From an uncultured bacterium (GTDB lineage Bacteria > Patescibacteriota > Minisyncoccia > Phycocordibacterales > UBA9973): DNA of 34,039 nucleotides. The DNA lies in the NCBI GenBank assembly GCA_903869825.1, contig CAIQAL010000027.1:1-34039 (forward strand), given 5' to 3'. Within the stretch, counting starts at the first letter, position 1. Each line of letters opens with the position of its first letter. This document shows positions 22,837 to 30,357 of this stretch, piece by piece. The notes under the pieces were generated by a model, which saw nothing but the letters and a program-made list of their open reading frames with translations, was not told the DNA's origin and made no database searches. A program made the position numbers and the translations under genes.

Positions 22837-23835
22837 CTACGGTCGAGACTTAAAAATTTTAACTAATACATCTCTGAATTTTTTCACCGATTTATCATCA
22901 TAAAGCGACAAAGTGTAAACTTTTTTCCCAAGCTTTTCGAATTCTTTAATTTTTTTTACAATAAATTTTGGATCCTCTATTACATCCGTTTTTGTCAGAA
23001 TTATTATTTCTTCTTTGGAAGCCAGGCCATCTTCTCCCAGTTTTAAATTCTTGTCATATTTTTCAAGTTCCTTTCTGATTTCTTTGTACGTTTTCAACAT
23101 ATTATTATTTTCAAAAGACACAAGATGCGCCAACATTTTAGTTCTTTTGATATGTCGCAGAAATTTTACTCCAAGTCCTTTGCCTTCTGAAGCGCCTTCA
23201 ATAAGGCCTGGAATATCGGCAATAATGTAACCATAAAAATCTCCCAAGTTTGGGTCAAGAGTAGTAAAAGCATAATCCGCTACTTTCGCTTCAGCGTTTG
23301 TAAGCGCATTCAAAAGTGACGATTTTCCAGCATTTGGTAACCCGATGAGCCCCATATCGGCAAAAAGTTCAAGTTCAATTTTAAAATCTCCGAACTCCCC
23401 GTCTTGTCCCGGGCGAAATTCTTGAGGAGCTACATTTATGGAACTTTTAAAATGCTCATTTCCAAAACCACCATAGCCACCACGGAGCAACAATACCTTT
23501 TGGTCTTCTTCGGTTAATTGCCAACTCTCTTCGGTCCCCAAATTTGTAATGATTGAGCCAATTGGTAATTCCAAAACATAATCCTCTCCGTTTTTTCCGT
23601 GAAGACTTTTCTTTCCACCATCTTCGCCTTTCACAGCTTCAAAGCTTTTTTTTGCTTTATATTTCGAAAGAATATGGATATCTCTGACAGCCAAAGCGAA
23701 AAAATCTCCTCCTCGGCCACCATCCCCACCGGATGGTCCCCCTTTCGGTACGAATTTCTCCTTCCGCCAACGAACAACCCCGTCTCCACCGCGTCCTGCT
23801 TTTGCGAATATTTTTATTTCATCTATGAATGCCAT
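22837..23835 (-). CDS. obg: Obg-family ribosome-assembly GTPase
   Basis: 332 residues from ATG at 23835. The Gly-rich Obg domain fills ~1-155 (FAKAGRGGDG, PSGGDGGRGGD, GKNGEDYVLELPIG). The G domain follows with G1 GLPNAGKSS, G2 Thr in YAFTTLDPN, G3 DIPGLIEGA, G4 LTKTD, and a shortened end. The variable C-terminal domain of ObgE is absent. Obg acts in late 50S assembly and stress control. The longer frame (to 23934) is read-through of the neighbouring gene and was dropped. It starts 17 nt after the MYG1-like gene in the yqeY-dedA-myg1-obg run. Confidence 0.95.
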   Translation of the reverse strand: MAFIDEIKIFAKAGRGGDGVVRWRKEKFVPKGGPSGGDGGRGGDFFALAVRDIHILSKYKAKKSFEAVKGEDGGKKSLHGKNGEDYVLELPIGSIITNLGTEESWQLTEEDQKVLLLRGGYGGFGNEHFKSSINVAPQEFRPGQDGEFGDFKIELELFADMGLIGLPNAGKSSLLNALTNAEAKVADYAFTTLDPNLGDFYGYIIADIPGLIEGASEGKGLGVKFLRHIKRTKMLAHLVSFENNNMLKTYKEIRKELEKYDKNLKLGEDGLASKEEIIILTKTDVIEDPKFIVKKIKEFEKLGKKVYTLSLYDDKSVKKFRDVLVKIFKSRP

Positions 23836-23852
23836 ATATTTATAAAGTAACC

Positions 23853-24755
23853 TTACCCTAACAATGCTAATTCTGCTAATTTTATCGCTCCTTCCCTTGT
23901 TCGGGCTATCGCCATGAAGAGTCCTCGGTGACAAAAAATAGCATCCGAAACTCCTGTTATTTGGACTATCTCTTCATCTCGTTTCCCAGCCCACGCTTGA
24001 GGGAAATTTTTTCTATTTATAAAAGATTTAAAATTGTCTCTAACCGCCTCAACTTCCCAAAATTTATTTTCATCTTGTCTTTGAAAGACTACATACAAAG
24101 GTTCGGAAAAATTATTCAAAATTTCCTCATATGGGTATTTTTTGTCGAGAACAATAATTCTTTTATCCTCCGTGCTTTCATAAATTTTTACTAAAGTGTC
24201 TTTTGCTAAAAGCATATCTCTGGTTTGGATTATCTCACGTTTCAAGATTTCTTTGGCAATTTCAACTCCTTTCAAGAACATTTCATCAATCTTTGAACCA
24301 TCTTCTCGCCATGTCAGATGCATCGAAAGAAACATATGCTGAATCAAATAAGGCACCACTTTGTGCTTTAGTTCAACTAGATTCATTCCGTTATCAAAAG
24401 CATCTATCGGTTCTACCAGTCTTCTTTCAATAATATCTTTAGTCTCTTTTGAATCAGAAAGTGCCTCTCCAAATTTATCCCAAACTAGCCCAAAGGAAGA
24501 ATACTCAATACCGTCGTCATGTTTGCCGGCACCACCTTTTTGATGATGATCAAATCTATTTTTTTCGGGATCATATATTCCTCCCACGTCAAAAACATAA
24601 TCAGCTGATGTAATTATTCCTTCATCTCGAGTGCGAATTATTTCAAATTGTTCACTTTTTTTCTCAAGAAACAAGGACAAAGTAGCACAAGCAAAAATAT
24701 CATCCGTGTGAAAAGAGCCACTATGAGTTACTAATTTTTTATTATTTTGTGTCAT
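23853..24755 (-). CDS. MYG1-family (UPF0160) DHH-like predicted phosphoesterase/exonuclease
   Basis: 300 residues. It opens with THSGSFHTDDIFACATLSLF (His and Asp ligands of the DHH-like metal site), then DVGGIYDPEKNRFDHHQKGG with the DHH triplet, VEPIDAFDNG, and a C-terminal TGVSDAIFCHRGLFMAIA segment typical of MYG1. Eukaryotic MYG1 is a 3'-5' RNA exonuclease; the bacterial role is less clear. The start at 24755 was chosen over 24776 because a Shine-Dalgarno (GAGGA) sits 5 nt before it. It overlaps the dedA stop by 14 nt, so coupling is likely. Confidence 0.85.
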   Translation of the reverse strand: MTQNNKKLVTHSGSFHTDDIFACATLSLFLEKKSEQFEIIRTRDEGIITSADYVFDVGGIYDPEKNRFDHHQKGGAGKHDDGIEYSSFGLVWDKFGEALSDSKETKDIIERRLVEPIDAFDNGMNLVELKHKVVPYLIQHMFLSMHLTWREDGSKIDEMFLKGVEIAKEILKREIIQTRDMLLAKDTLVKIYESTEDKRIIVLDKKYPYEEILNNFSEPLYVVFQRQDENKFWEVEAVRDNFKSFINRKNFPQAWAGKRDEEIVQITGVSDAIFCHRGLFMAIARTREGAIKLAELALLG

Positions 24756-25344
24756 AAAATTCCTCGAATATCTCATAAATCCAACCGACTAATTTATCAA
24801 AAAGGAAAAACGCGATTATTAACACTAATATTACAAAAGTAAATTTCCAGATTTCTCTACTTACGTGAATTGCGGTATAACTAAAGAAAAATCCGAGCAA
24901 GGTAACAAGTGGCGCCCATACTAAAGTAGAACTACCTTCTGCTTTTAGATAAGTTTTGTAATCAATTTTTTCATACCCAGCAAAAATAATAACCATATTG
25001 TTCACTCCAAAAATGAATTTTGAAGCAAAAATTGACCAAAAGGGTTTTTGCTTGAAATGCGGCATTACATTGGAAACTCTCTTTTCAACATATTTTACAA
25101 ATTTATTATTATTCCATTCCTTATAAATAAAAATTCCTATTTGATAACCAAGCAGTGTTTTGCCAATTAACCCAAGTACAATAGCCAATATCACTGGACC
25201 GATTTGAAGCGCACCCAAGTGCAACAAAATTCCACTTGAAATCAAAATCACTTCTCCCTCAAATATCAGTCCAATCAAAATGATAAAGTACACTAATATT
25301 TGATAATTTTCTACTAACTTAATTAAAAGCTTTACAGTATGCAT
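24742..25344 (-). CDS. DedA-family (VTT domain) membrane protein
   Basis: 200 residues with four to five membrane segments. The family signature is partly kept: FEGEVILISSGILLHLGAL for the conserved E-x-P-x-P...G-hhh segment (the prolines are lost), then GYQIGIFI, and FASKFIFGVNNMVIIFAGYEKIDYKTYLKA, matching the F.RF.PG.R......AG...M....F motif with Lys for Arg. DedA proteins are lipid scramblases or flippases for carriers such as undecaprenyl phosphate. It starts 3 nt after the yqeY stop and overlaps the next gene. Confidence 0.8.
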   Translation of the reverse strand: MHTVKLLIKLVENYQILVYFIILIGLIFEGEVILISSGILLHLGALQIGPVILAIVLGLIGKTLLGYQIGIFIYKEWNNNKFVKYVEKRVSNVMPHFKQKPFWSIFASKFIFGVNNMVIIFAGYEKIDYKTYLKAEGSSTLVWAPLVTLLGFFFSYTAIHVSREIWKFTFVILVLIIAFFLFDKLVGWIYEIFEEFYDTK

Positions 25345-25347
25345 ATA

Positions 25348-25797
25348 TTAGAATGAAGCATCTACTGCTTCTTTTACTACCATTCCTTCAGCCTTTCCTT
25401 TTAAGTCCTTCATAACTTGCGACATCAACTTCCCTTTTTCTTTCGGATCTGTGATACCGAGTTCTGTTTTTTTGGCTAAAACAATTTTTACAATTTCACT
25501 TTTATCCATCAGGCTTGGCAAATATTTTTCCAAAATCGCAAGTTCTGCTTCTTCTTTTGCTACCAAATCTTCCCTATTCCCCTTTCTGAATTGTTCAATT
25601 GAATCTTTTCGCTGTTTGGAAAGGCGGGTTACAACAGCGAGAGCTTCGTCATCGGAAAGCATTTCGCTCGGCTTTTTGCCTCTGGACACAAGTTCGTTCG
25701 TAAAAGCCGAAACCATTCCACGGTAAGTTTCAAGTTTTAATGAATCTTTTGCCATCATTGCTTCTTTTATTTTATTTTTGATTTCTTCGTGTAACAT
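25348..25797 (-). CDS. YqeY-like GatB tail-domain protein
   Basis: The 149-residue protein matches YqeY (GatB/Yqey family): LHEEIKNKIKEAMMAKD, LETYRGMVSAF, a Lys-rich RLSKQRKDSIEQFRKGNREDL, then EKYLPSLMDKSEI and the tail GKLMSQVMKDLKGKAEGMVVKEAV. Such proteins share the helical tail of GatB and are thought to bind tRNA, but are not amidotransferases. It is the first gene of a four-gene run to obg, with an extended -10 (TGTTATAAT) 7 nt before its ATG. Confidence 0.92.
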   Translation of the reverse strand: MLHEEIKNKIKEAMMAKDSLKLETYRGMVSAFTNELVSRGKKPSEMLSDDEALAVVTRLSKQRKDSIEQFRKGNREDLVAKEEAELAILEKYLPSLMDKSEIVKIVLAKKTELGITDPKEKGKLMSQVMKDLKGKAEGMVVKEAVDASF

Positions 25798-25804
25798 AGA
25801 CTAG

Positions 25805-25813
25805 ATTATAACA
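25805..25813 (-). promoter_or_regulatory. Extended -10 promoter of yqeY, predicted leaderless
   Basis: Minus strand TGT-TATAAT, then CTAGTCT and the ATG at 25797. It is divergent to the exonuclease promoter 6 bp away. Confidence 0.55.
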
Positions 25814-25818
25814 AAATA

Positions 25819-25827
25819 TGGTAAAAT
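25819..25827 (+). promoter_or_regulatory. Extended -10 promoter of the exonuclease gene, predicted leaderless
   Basis: TGG-TAAAAT followed by 6 nt (ATGGAA) and the ATG at 25834. This spacing favours 25834 over 25828 as the start. Confidence 0.5.
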
Positions 25828-25833
25828 ATGGAA

Positions 25834-26550
25834 ATGAAAAATATAATATTTTTTGACACGGAGACCACTGGCGTAAATAGTACCGATTTTTTGTGCCAAT
25901 TTGCTTATAAATTAGAGAACGAAAAATTTTGTAAATTATACAAACCAGAAATAAAAATCCCAACGGAAGCTTCTGCAATCCACCATATTACCAACAAAAT
26001 GGTTGAGGATAAAACTTCTTTTAGAGAAAGTGATGATTTTGAAAAAATAAAGAATTTATTTGAAGACGAAAATAGTATAGTTGTCGCCCACAATGCCAAA
26101 TTTGACCTCGCTATCATCGAAAAAGAAGGAATTTTTCCCAAAAATCACATTTGCACTTTGCGAGTGGCTCGAGCGCTCGACAAAGAAAATAAAATTCCCC
26201 AACATAAATTACAATTCTTGCGTTATTTCCTAAATATTGAAATAGAGGCCACGGCTCATGATGCCTTGGGAGATGTATTCGTATTAGAGAAATTATTTGA
26301 AAGACTTTTTGAGAAAATAAAAAAAGAAAATAATATAAATGATGAAGAAACACTAGAAATGATGATGGAAATATCGTCAAAACCTTCTCTTATGCATTCG
26401 TTTTCTTTTGGTAAACATATTGGCAAAACAGTGGCTGATGTGGCAAAAATTGATCCAGGTTATTTAAAATGGTTTCTCGAAACAAAAGAACGAGAAAACC
26501 CGGAAGACGAAGATTGGATATATACCTTAAAGCATTACCTCGAAAAATAA
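25834..26550 (+). CDS. DEDDh 3'-5' exonuclease (DnaQ-like)
   Basis: Exo I is FFDTETTG (residues 5-12), Exo II VVAHNAKFDLAII, and Exo III HDALGDVFVLEKLF with the His-Asp of the DEDDh type. All five catalytic residues are visible, so it should be active on single-stranded DNA or RNA ends. After residue ~180 a second small domain carries FGKHIGKTVADVAKIDPGYLKWFLE, which matches the DUF3820-type tail fused to some DnaQ-like exonucleases. The start at 25834 leaves 238 residues. An ATG two codons earlier is equally in frame. It is transcribed away from yqeY and precedes rmuC by 70 bp. It could be a proofreading or a repair nuclease. Confidence 0.88.
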   Translation: MKNIIFFDTETTGVNSTDFLCQFAYKLENEKFCKLYKPEIKIPTEASAIHHITNKMVEDKTSFRESDDFEKIKNLFEDENSIVVAHNAKFDLAIIEKEGIFPKNHICTLRVARALDKENKIPQHKLQFLRYFLNIEIEATAHDALGDVFVLEKLFERLFEKIKKENNINDEETLEMMMEISSKPSLMHSFSFGKHIGKTVADVAKIDPGYLKWFLETKERENPEDEDWIYTLKHYLEK

Positions 26551-26621
26551 AAATCTCATTAATTCGATGCAATGGGACGTTATTTGGTAAAAAAAGTTGC
26601 TTTATATGTTAAAATATAATC

Positions 26622-27671
26622 ATGCAAAATATTTTGTGGATTGTGATAGCAGTTTTACTGGGAGGCATTATCGGTTATTTTTTATTTAGTAAAAGGAAAG
26701 AGGCCGGTGAAAAAAGTGACACAGGATTACAACTTATTCTGACTCAACTTAATGAACTTTCAAGAACCGTCGATAATAAAATCGGGGAATCTCACAAACA
26801 AATGAATGAGAGTCTGCAATTCCACTCCTCTGAATCGAATAAAATAATCCGCGATGTGACAGAAAAATTGACTCGCCTCGATGAGACAAATAAGCAAGTC
26901 ATTTCTTTTGCGGATCAATTGCAAAGCTTGCAAGATATTTTAAAAAATCCAAAACAGCGTGGCATTCTTGGTGAATATTATCTGGAAACGGTATTAAAAA
27001 ATGTTCTTCCCCCAGGTTCTTATCAAATGCAATACACCTTCCCCGATGGCAACATTGTAGACGCGGTAGTTTTTGTAAAAGATAAAATTATTCCTATTGA
27101 CTCGAAGTTCTCACTGGAGAATTACAATCGAATGACTGAAGAGCGAAACTCGGCCGAAAAGAAAAAATTGGAAACTATTTTTGTAAATGATTTAAAAAAC
27201 CGCATTACCGAAACTGCCAAATATATTCAACCAGACCAAAATACTACTGATTTTGCATTTATGTTTATTCCCCATGAAGCAATCTACTACGACCTTCTTA
27301 TAAACAAAGTTGGCTCTCAAGACGAAAGTGCCGAGAATTTAATTCAACGCGCTTCCGGCAAATACAAAGTCATTATCGTCTCCCCTACTTCTTTTCTCGC
27401 ATATTTGCAAACTGTCCTTCAGGGATTAAAAGCAATGCAGATAGAAGAGTCTGCCAAAGAAATCATCAAGAAAGTCGGCGATCTTGGGAAGCATCTGAAA
27501 TCTTATGATGAGTACCACACCAAGCTCGGCAATGCCCTTGGCACCGTGGTAAACCACTACAACACTTCCAATAAAGAACTTCGTAAGATTGATAAAGATG
27601 TTTTGCGCATTGCCGGAACAAGCCCCGAACTTTCGCAACTAGAAATAGAAAAACCAAAAATCGAAGATTGA
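26622..27671 (+). CDS. rmuC: RmuC-family DNA recombination protein
   Basis: 349 residues: an N-terminal membrane anchor (~3-22, ILWIVIAVLLGGIIGYFLF), a coiled coil (~35-110), then the RmuC nuclease-like domain with KQRGILGEYYLETVLKN, DGNIVDAVVFVKDKIIPIDSKF (the PD-(D/E)XK-like part) and a helical tail. RmuC limits certain inversions and repeat rearrangements, and is thought to cleave DNA. The family is widespread in small genomes. A TGTTAAAAT extended -10 lies about 6 nt before the ATG, again suggesting a leaderless start. A consensus promoter for the next gene overlaps its stop codon. Confidence 0.92.
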   Translation: MQNILWIVIAVLLGGIIGYFLFSKRKEAGEKSDTGLQLILTQLNELSRTVDNKIGESHKQMNESLQFHSSESNKIIRDVTEKLTRLDETNKQVISFADQLQSLQDILKNPKQRGILGEYYLETVLKNVLPPGSYQMQYTFPDGNIVDAVVFVKDKIIPIDSKFSLENYNRMTEERNSAEKKKLETIFVNDLKNRITETAKYIQPDQNTTDFAFMFIPHEAIYYDLLINKVGSQDESAENLIQRASGKYKVIIVSPTSFLAYLQTVLQGLKAMQIEESAKEIIKKVGDLGKHLKSYDEYHTKLGNALGTVVNHYNTSNKELRKIDKDVLRIAGTSPELSQLEIEKPKIED

Positions 27672-27696
27672 CAAACTTTCTTTTTTTATATATAAT
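27668..27696 (+). promoter_or_regulatory. Consensus sigma70 promoter of the Gre-like gene
   Basis: TTGACA (27668-27673), 17 bp, TATAAT (27691-27696): both boxes are perfect. It overlaps the rmuC stop and gives a ~43-nt leader. It is the strongest promoter seen in the window. Confidence 0.85.
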
Positions 27697-27745
27697 CTTT
27701 ATAGATTACAAGTTCACTGATAACTAACCAACTAAAGCAACCACA

Positions 27746-28255
27746 ATGCCACAATTTCCAATTGAATTTTTGACTCCTAGCAGTCAAAAAATTATTAAGA
27801 GAGAATTTTATTCTCTAACAAAAGAACATCAACAACTTACTTCTCGCGAAGATTCTGCCAAAGAAGTTAAAAACCAGGAAATGACTCACTTTGAAAGAAC
27901 AAAAGTGGTTCAACAACGAATTAATCAATTAAAAGAAAGTTTAAAACTTCCTGTTGTAAAAGTTGTTGAACAAAACGAGCAAATATTGCCAGGCAATGGC
28001 GCTCGAATCAAAATTAACGGTGAAAGTTTCTTCATTGTTTTGGATGGTGTATGTGTCTGTAAGCGTTCCCTCCCTCCAGGTCATTTGACTGTGAGTGCAA
28101 ACTCACCACTCGGGGAGCTCTTAATGAGAAAAAAAGTATCTCAAACTGGATCTTACATTGTAGGATCGATAAAAAAGAATTTCTGCATCGACGAGATAAT
28201 TCTGCCTTCCAAAGCCCAGTGGCTCTTGGAATACGAAAACCCAACGGTGGGCTAG
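27746..28255 (+). CDS. GreA/GreB-like transcription factor
   Basis: 169 residues in two parts. Residues ~10-70 are a charged helical hairpin (KIIKREFYSLTKEHQQL, ERTKVVQQRINQLKESL), as in the Gre coiled coil. Residues ~80-160 resemble the Gre C-terminal FKBP-like domain: GARIKINGESFFIVLDG, then SANSPLGELLMRKKVSQTG (canonical SPLGxALxGKKxGD). Gre factors rescue backtracked RNA polymerase through acidic residues at the coiled-coil tip. Here the tip reads SREDSAKEVKNQEM and lacks the usual DLxEN, so cleavage stimulation may be altered. A TRCF- or Rnk-like role on polymerase is an alternative. It has a perfect promoter and a strong terminator, so it is probably highly expressed alone. Confidence 0.7.
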   Translation: MPQFPIEFLTPSSQKIIKREFYSLTKEHQQLTSREDSAKEVKNQEMTHFERTKVVQQRINQLKESLKLPVVKVVEQNEQILPGNGARIKINGESFFIVLDGVCVCKRSLPPGHLTVSANSPLGELLMRKKVSQTGSYIVGSIKKNFCIDEIILPSKAQWLLEYENPTVG

Positions 28256-28278
28256 TTTCAAAATAACTAGCACCACTT

Positions 28279-28317
28279 AGCGTGTTCACCTTCAAAGGAG
28301 AACACGCTTATTTTTTT
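28279..28317 (+). terminator. Intrinsic terminator of the Gre-like gene
   Basis: AGCGTGTTC and GAACACGCT form a 9-bp hairpin with a 12-nt loop, followed by TATTTTTTT. A smaller hairpin (GCTAGTT, AACTAGC) over the stop codon precedes it. Confidence 0.88.
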
Positions 28318-28360
28318 GATTTTAATAATAATAATGTTATATTTTTTCTATTGGCCATAT

Positions 28361-28432
28361 GGCCCTATCGTCTAACGGTTAGGACGTATCCTTCTCAAGG
28401 ATAAAATTCGGGTTCGATTCCCGGTAGGGTCA
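28361..28432 (+). tRNA. tRNA-Glu (CTC), CCA not encoded
   Basis: Acceptor GGCCCTA pairs with TAGGGTC (one G-T), followed by A then CAC, so CCA must be added. The anticodon arm TATCC TTCTCAA GGATA gives CTC. The T arm is CGGG TTCGATT CCCG. A 12-bp palindrome GGCCATATGGCC (28353-28364) overlaps the 5' end, and TGTTATATT about 20 bp upstream may be its promoter. Its 3' half overlaps the end of the recombinase gene on the other strand. Confidence 0.92.
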
Positions 28433-30089
28433 CACTTAGAGATTTTGTTCTCTTAAATTCGTCAGATAGCTTATACGGTAAAGATAATTTTGGTGTTCCA
28501 TTAAGTATTTCTTCATATGTGGGTAATTCCTCAAACACAAGGCTAAACAAACCTCTTAAAGCACTCAAATTCTTTTGTTTTACAAGCCTTTCTACTGGGT
28601 GTTCCATTAAATTTTTTACATATCTCACAAAAGCATTAATATCGTCTTCTTGAACTTCTATGCCATTTCGTTGTTTTCTAATATTAACAATCTGTAAATG
28701 TAAGTCGTTAATTTTCTTTTCAAGTTCGGTCCGTATGATTTCATTTTTTGTTGAAGTAAAAGCTTCTATGTTTTGTTTCTTCTCCGCTTCAAGCTCTATG
28801 ACAGTAGTACCAACCTGTGAAGAAAACTCACCAAGTTCTTTTTCTTTTTCTCTGAATTTATTTATTAAGGTAGCTTCAAACGCTTTAAAAAAATGCTTGT
28901 CTTTATATTTTAATTTAGCTACTAAGTTTGTAAGTTGTTTCTCAAATTCTACTTTACTGACTCCATAGTATTTATGATTTCTTGCACAATGATAAGTAGG
29001 AAAGGTTTGCCCTGATTTTCCCTTAGGTGAACTACCGAGAAATGGTTTTGGAATTACACAAACAGGACACAAAACAACTTCTTTGTGTGGAAACAAGGGA
29101 TTATCCTTCATTCGTTTCAATAGATGAGGATTATAATCTTTGTGAATTTGAATTGTGCCGTCCTTCTTTTCTTCAACATATACCTTGCCTTTATTTGCCT
29201 TATTAAATGTATCAATGCTTATAAGTCCTTTGTATTGGGTCCTAATAGGCGTTTTAAGCCATTTTTCATTGTTTACCCCGCAATAAATAGTTCTTTTCCT
29301 GTACTCTTGTAATCGTTTAACCGTAAGTCGCACACCCCCTTTTGTGCCAATAATTTTAGTTTTTGATTTGGACCACATTTTTTGCTCTTTTGAGCGATAA
29401 CCCATAGCATTTATATGGTCAACAACTTCTTGGTCTGTGTTAGTTATACTCATATCAAACATTTTGATAAAGAACTTTGCTCTGATGGGGTCTGGTTTTT
29501 GAATTACTTTTTTCTTGCCTTCTACAAAAACTTTTTCGTTTATATAACCATCATCTGCCTGTCTAACTTTATAACCCTCTCTCACTAAGTTTATTTCAGC
29601 ACCAATCATTCTAGTAAGAATTGTGTTAACCTCACTCTTGCCTTGTTGAGCCATAACGAGCTCTGTTATTTCACTAGGGCGTGTGATACTCCAATCGTAC
29701 TCAACACCAAGATGCTCAAGGGTATTCTTTGAGGGTTGTATCACTCCATTCGCATCAATTAAGCTCACACCATATTGGGCTAATCTTTGTTTTAAACTTT
29801 CGTAGCCAAGTGTTCCATTTCTCGTAAAACGGTCAATAGCACGAAAGATAAGAAATTTAACTTTATTTGGATGACTTTTAATATAGGAAACAATATCTTC
29901 AATAACAGGTCTTTCGTTTTTTCTACCAGAAAATTGTTCGGGAAAAACGTCCAATACATTAAGGTTATATCTTTTTGCCACAATTTCACAAATATTTTTT
30001 TGGTCCTCAATGCTCTCTCCTTGTTGTGCTTGTTTTGCAGAACTCACACGAAGATATATAAGACAATGTTTTTGAACAATATTTTCCAT
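28395..30089 (-). CDS. Large serine recombinase, 3' end inside tRNA-Glu
   Basis: 564 residues. The resolvase domain has YLRVSSAKQ with catalytic Ser16, then AIDRFTRNG (active-site Arg pair) near residue 85. A Recombinase domain spans ~165-310 (KMFDMSITNTDQEVVDHIN), a zinc ribbon with LCPVC and YHCARNH lies near 345-385, and a coiled coil fills ~400-470, as in phage-type serine integrases. The last residues (VTLPGIEPEFYP) are the antisense reading of the tRNA-Glu 3' half, so the gene end lies in the probable attachment site. This is the usual sign of an element integrated at a tRNA with its integrase next to the junction. It starts 4 nt after the 52-residue ORF. Confidence 0.92.
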   Translation of the reverse strand: MENIVQKHCLIYLRVSSAKQAQQGESIEDQKNICEIVAKRYNLNVLDVFPEQFSGRKNERPVIEDIVSYIKSHPNKVKFLIFRAIDRFTRNGTLGYESLKQRLAQYGVSLIDANGVIQPSKNTLEHLGVEYDWSITRPSEITELVMAQQGKSEVNTILTRMIGAEINLVREGYKVRQADDGYINEKVFVEGKKKVIQKPDPIRAKFFIKMFDMSITNTDQEVVDHINAMGYRSKEQKMWSKSKTKIIGTKGGVRLTVKRLQEYRKRTIYCGVNNEKWLKTPIRTQYKGLISIDTFNKANKGKVYVEEKKDGTIQIHKDYNPHLLKRMKDNPLFPHKEVVLCPVCVIPKPFLGSSPKGKSGQTFPTYHCARNHKYYGVSKVEFEKQLTNLVAKLKYKDKHFFKAFEATLINKFREKEKELGEFSSQVGTTVIELEAEKKQNIEAFTSTKNEIIRTELEKKINDLHLQIVNIRKQRNGIEVQEDDINAFVRYVKNLMEHPVERLVKQKNLSALRGLFSLVFEELPTYEEILNGTPKLSLPYKLSDEFKRTKSLSVTLPGIEPEFYP

Positions 30090-30093
30090 AATT

Positions 30094-30252
30094 TTAATTA
30101 TAACTCTTTTTTTCCTTAATGTTATCTAGCCACATATTAAAAAATATCTCAGCTTCTTGGTCTTGCTGGTCACGTAGTTTTAAAATTTCTTCTTCAGATA
30201 ATTCGTGAGCTAAGTTTCCCAATATTTTTTTATATTCAGATAAATCAATCAT
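30094..30252 (-). CDS. Small acidic protein upstream of the recombinase gene
   Basis: A 52-codon frame starts ATG at 30252 and ends TAA 4 nt before the recombinase ATG. The product (MIDLSEYKKILGNL, LSEEEILKLRDQQDQEAEIF, FNMWLDNIKEKK) looks fully helical and acidic, with a C-terminal basic end. The tight spacing suggests translational coupling. It could be a recombination directionality factor or regulator, but that is only inference from position. An inverted repeat covers its leader. Confidence 0.55.
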   Translation of the reverse strand: MIDLSEYKKILGNLAHELSEEEILKLRDQQDQEAEIFFNMWLDNIKEKKSYN

Positions 30253-30254
30253 AA

Positions 30255-30293
30255 TTTATGTCTATAAAAAATATCGTACCAGTTAGACATAAA
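30255..30293. promoter_or_regulatory. Inverted repeat before the recombinase operon (operator or crossover-site candidate)
   Basis: TTTATGTCTA (30255-30264) is matched by TAGACATAAA (30284-30293) with 19 bp between. It begins 3 bp upstream of the small-ORF ATG and includes the likely -10 region (TATAGA on the minus strand). Confidence 0.5.
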
Positions 30294-30325
30294 CAAAAAG
30301 TGACATTTTTGAATTTTTCAAAAAG

Positions 30326-30357
30326 AAAAAGACCTTTGTAAATTAAGGTCTTTTTTT
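30326..30357. terminator. Bidirectional intrinsic terminator
   Basis: AAAAAGACCTT and AAGGTCTTTTTTT form a hairpin with an 8-nt loop and T-runs on both strands. On the minus strand it overlaps the final codons of the 290-residue ORF and separates it from the recombinase operon. Confidence 0.7.

Noticed and set aside
23836-23934. N-terminal extension of Obg
   Set aside because: It overlaps the end of the MYG1-like gene; MAFIDEIKIFAKAGRGGDG is the conserved start.
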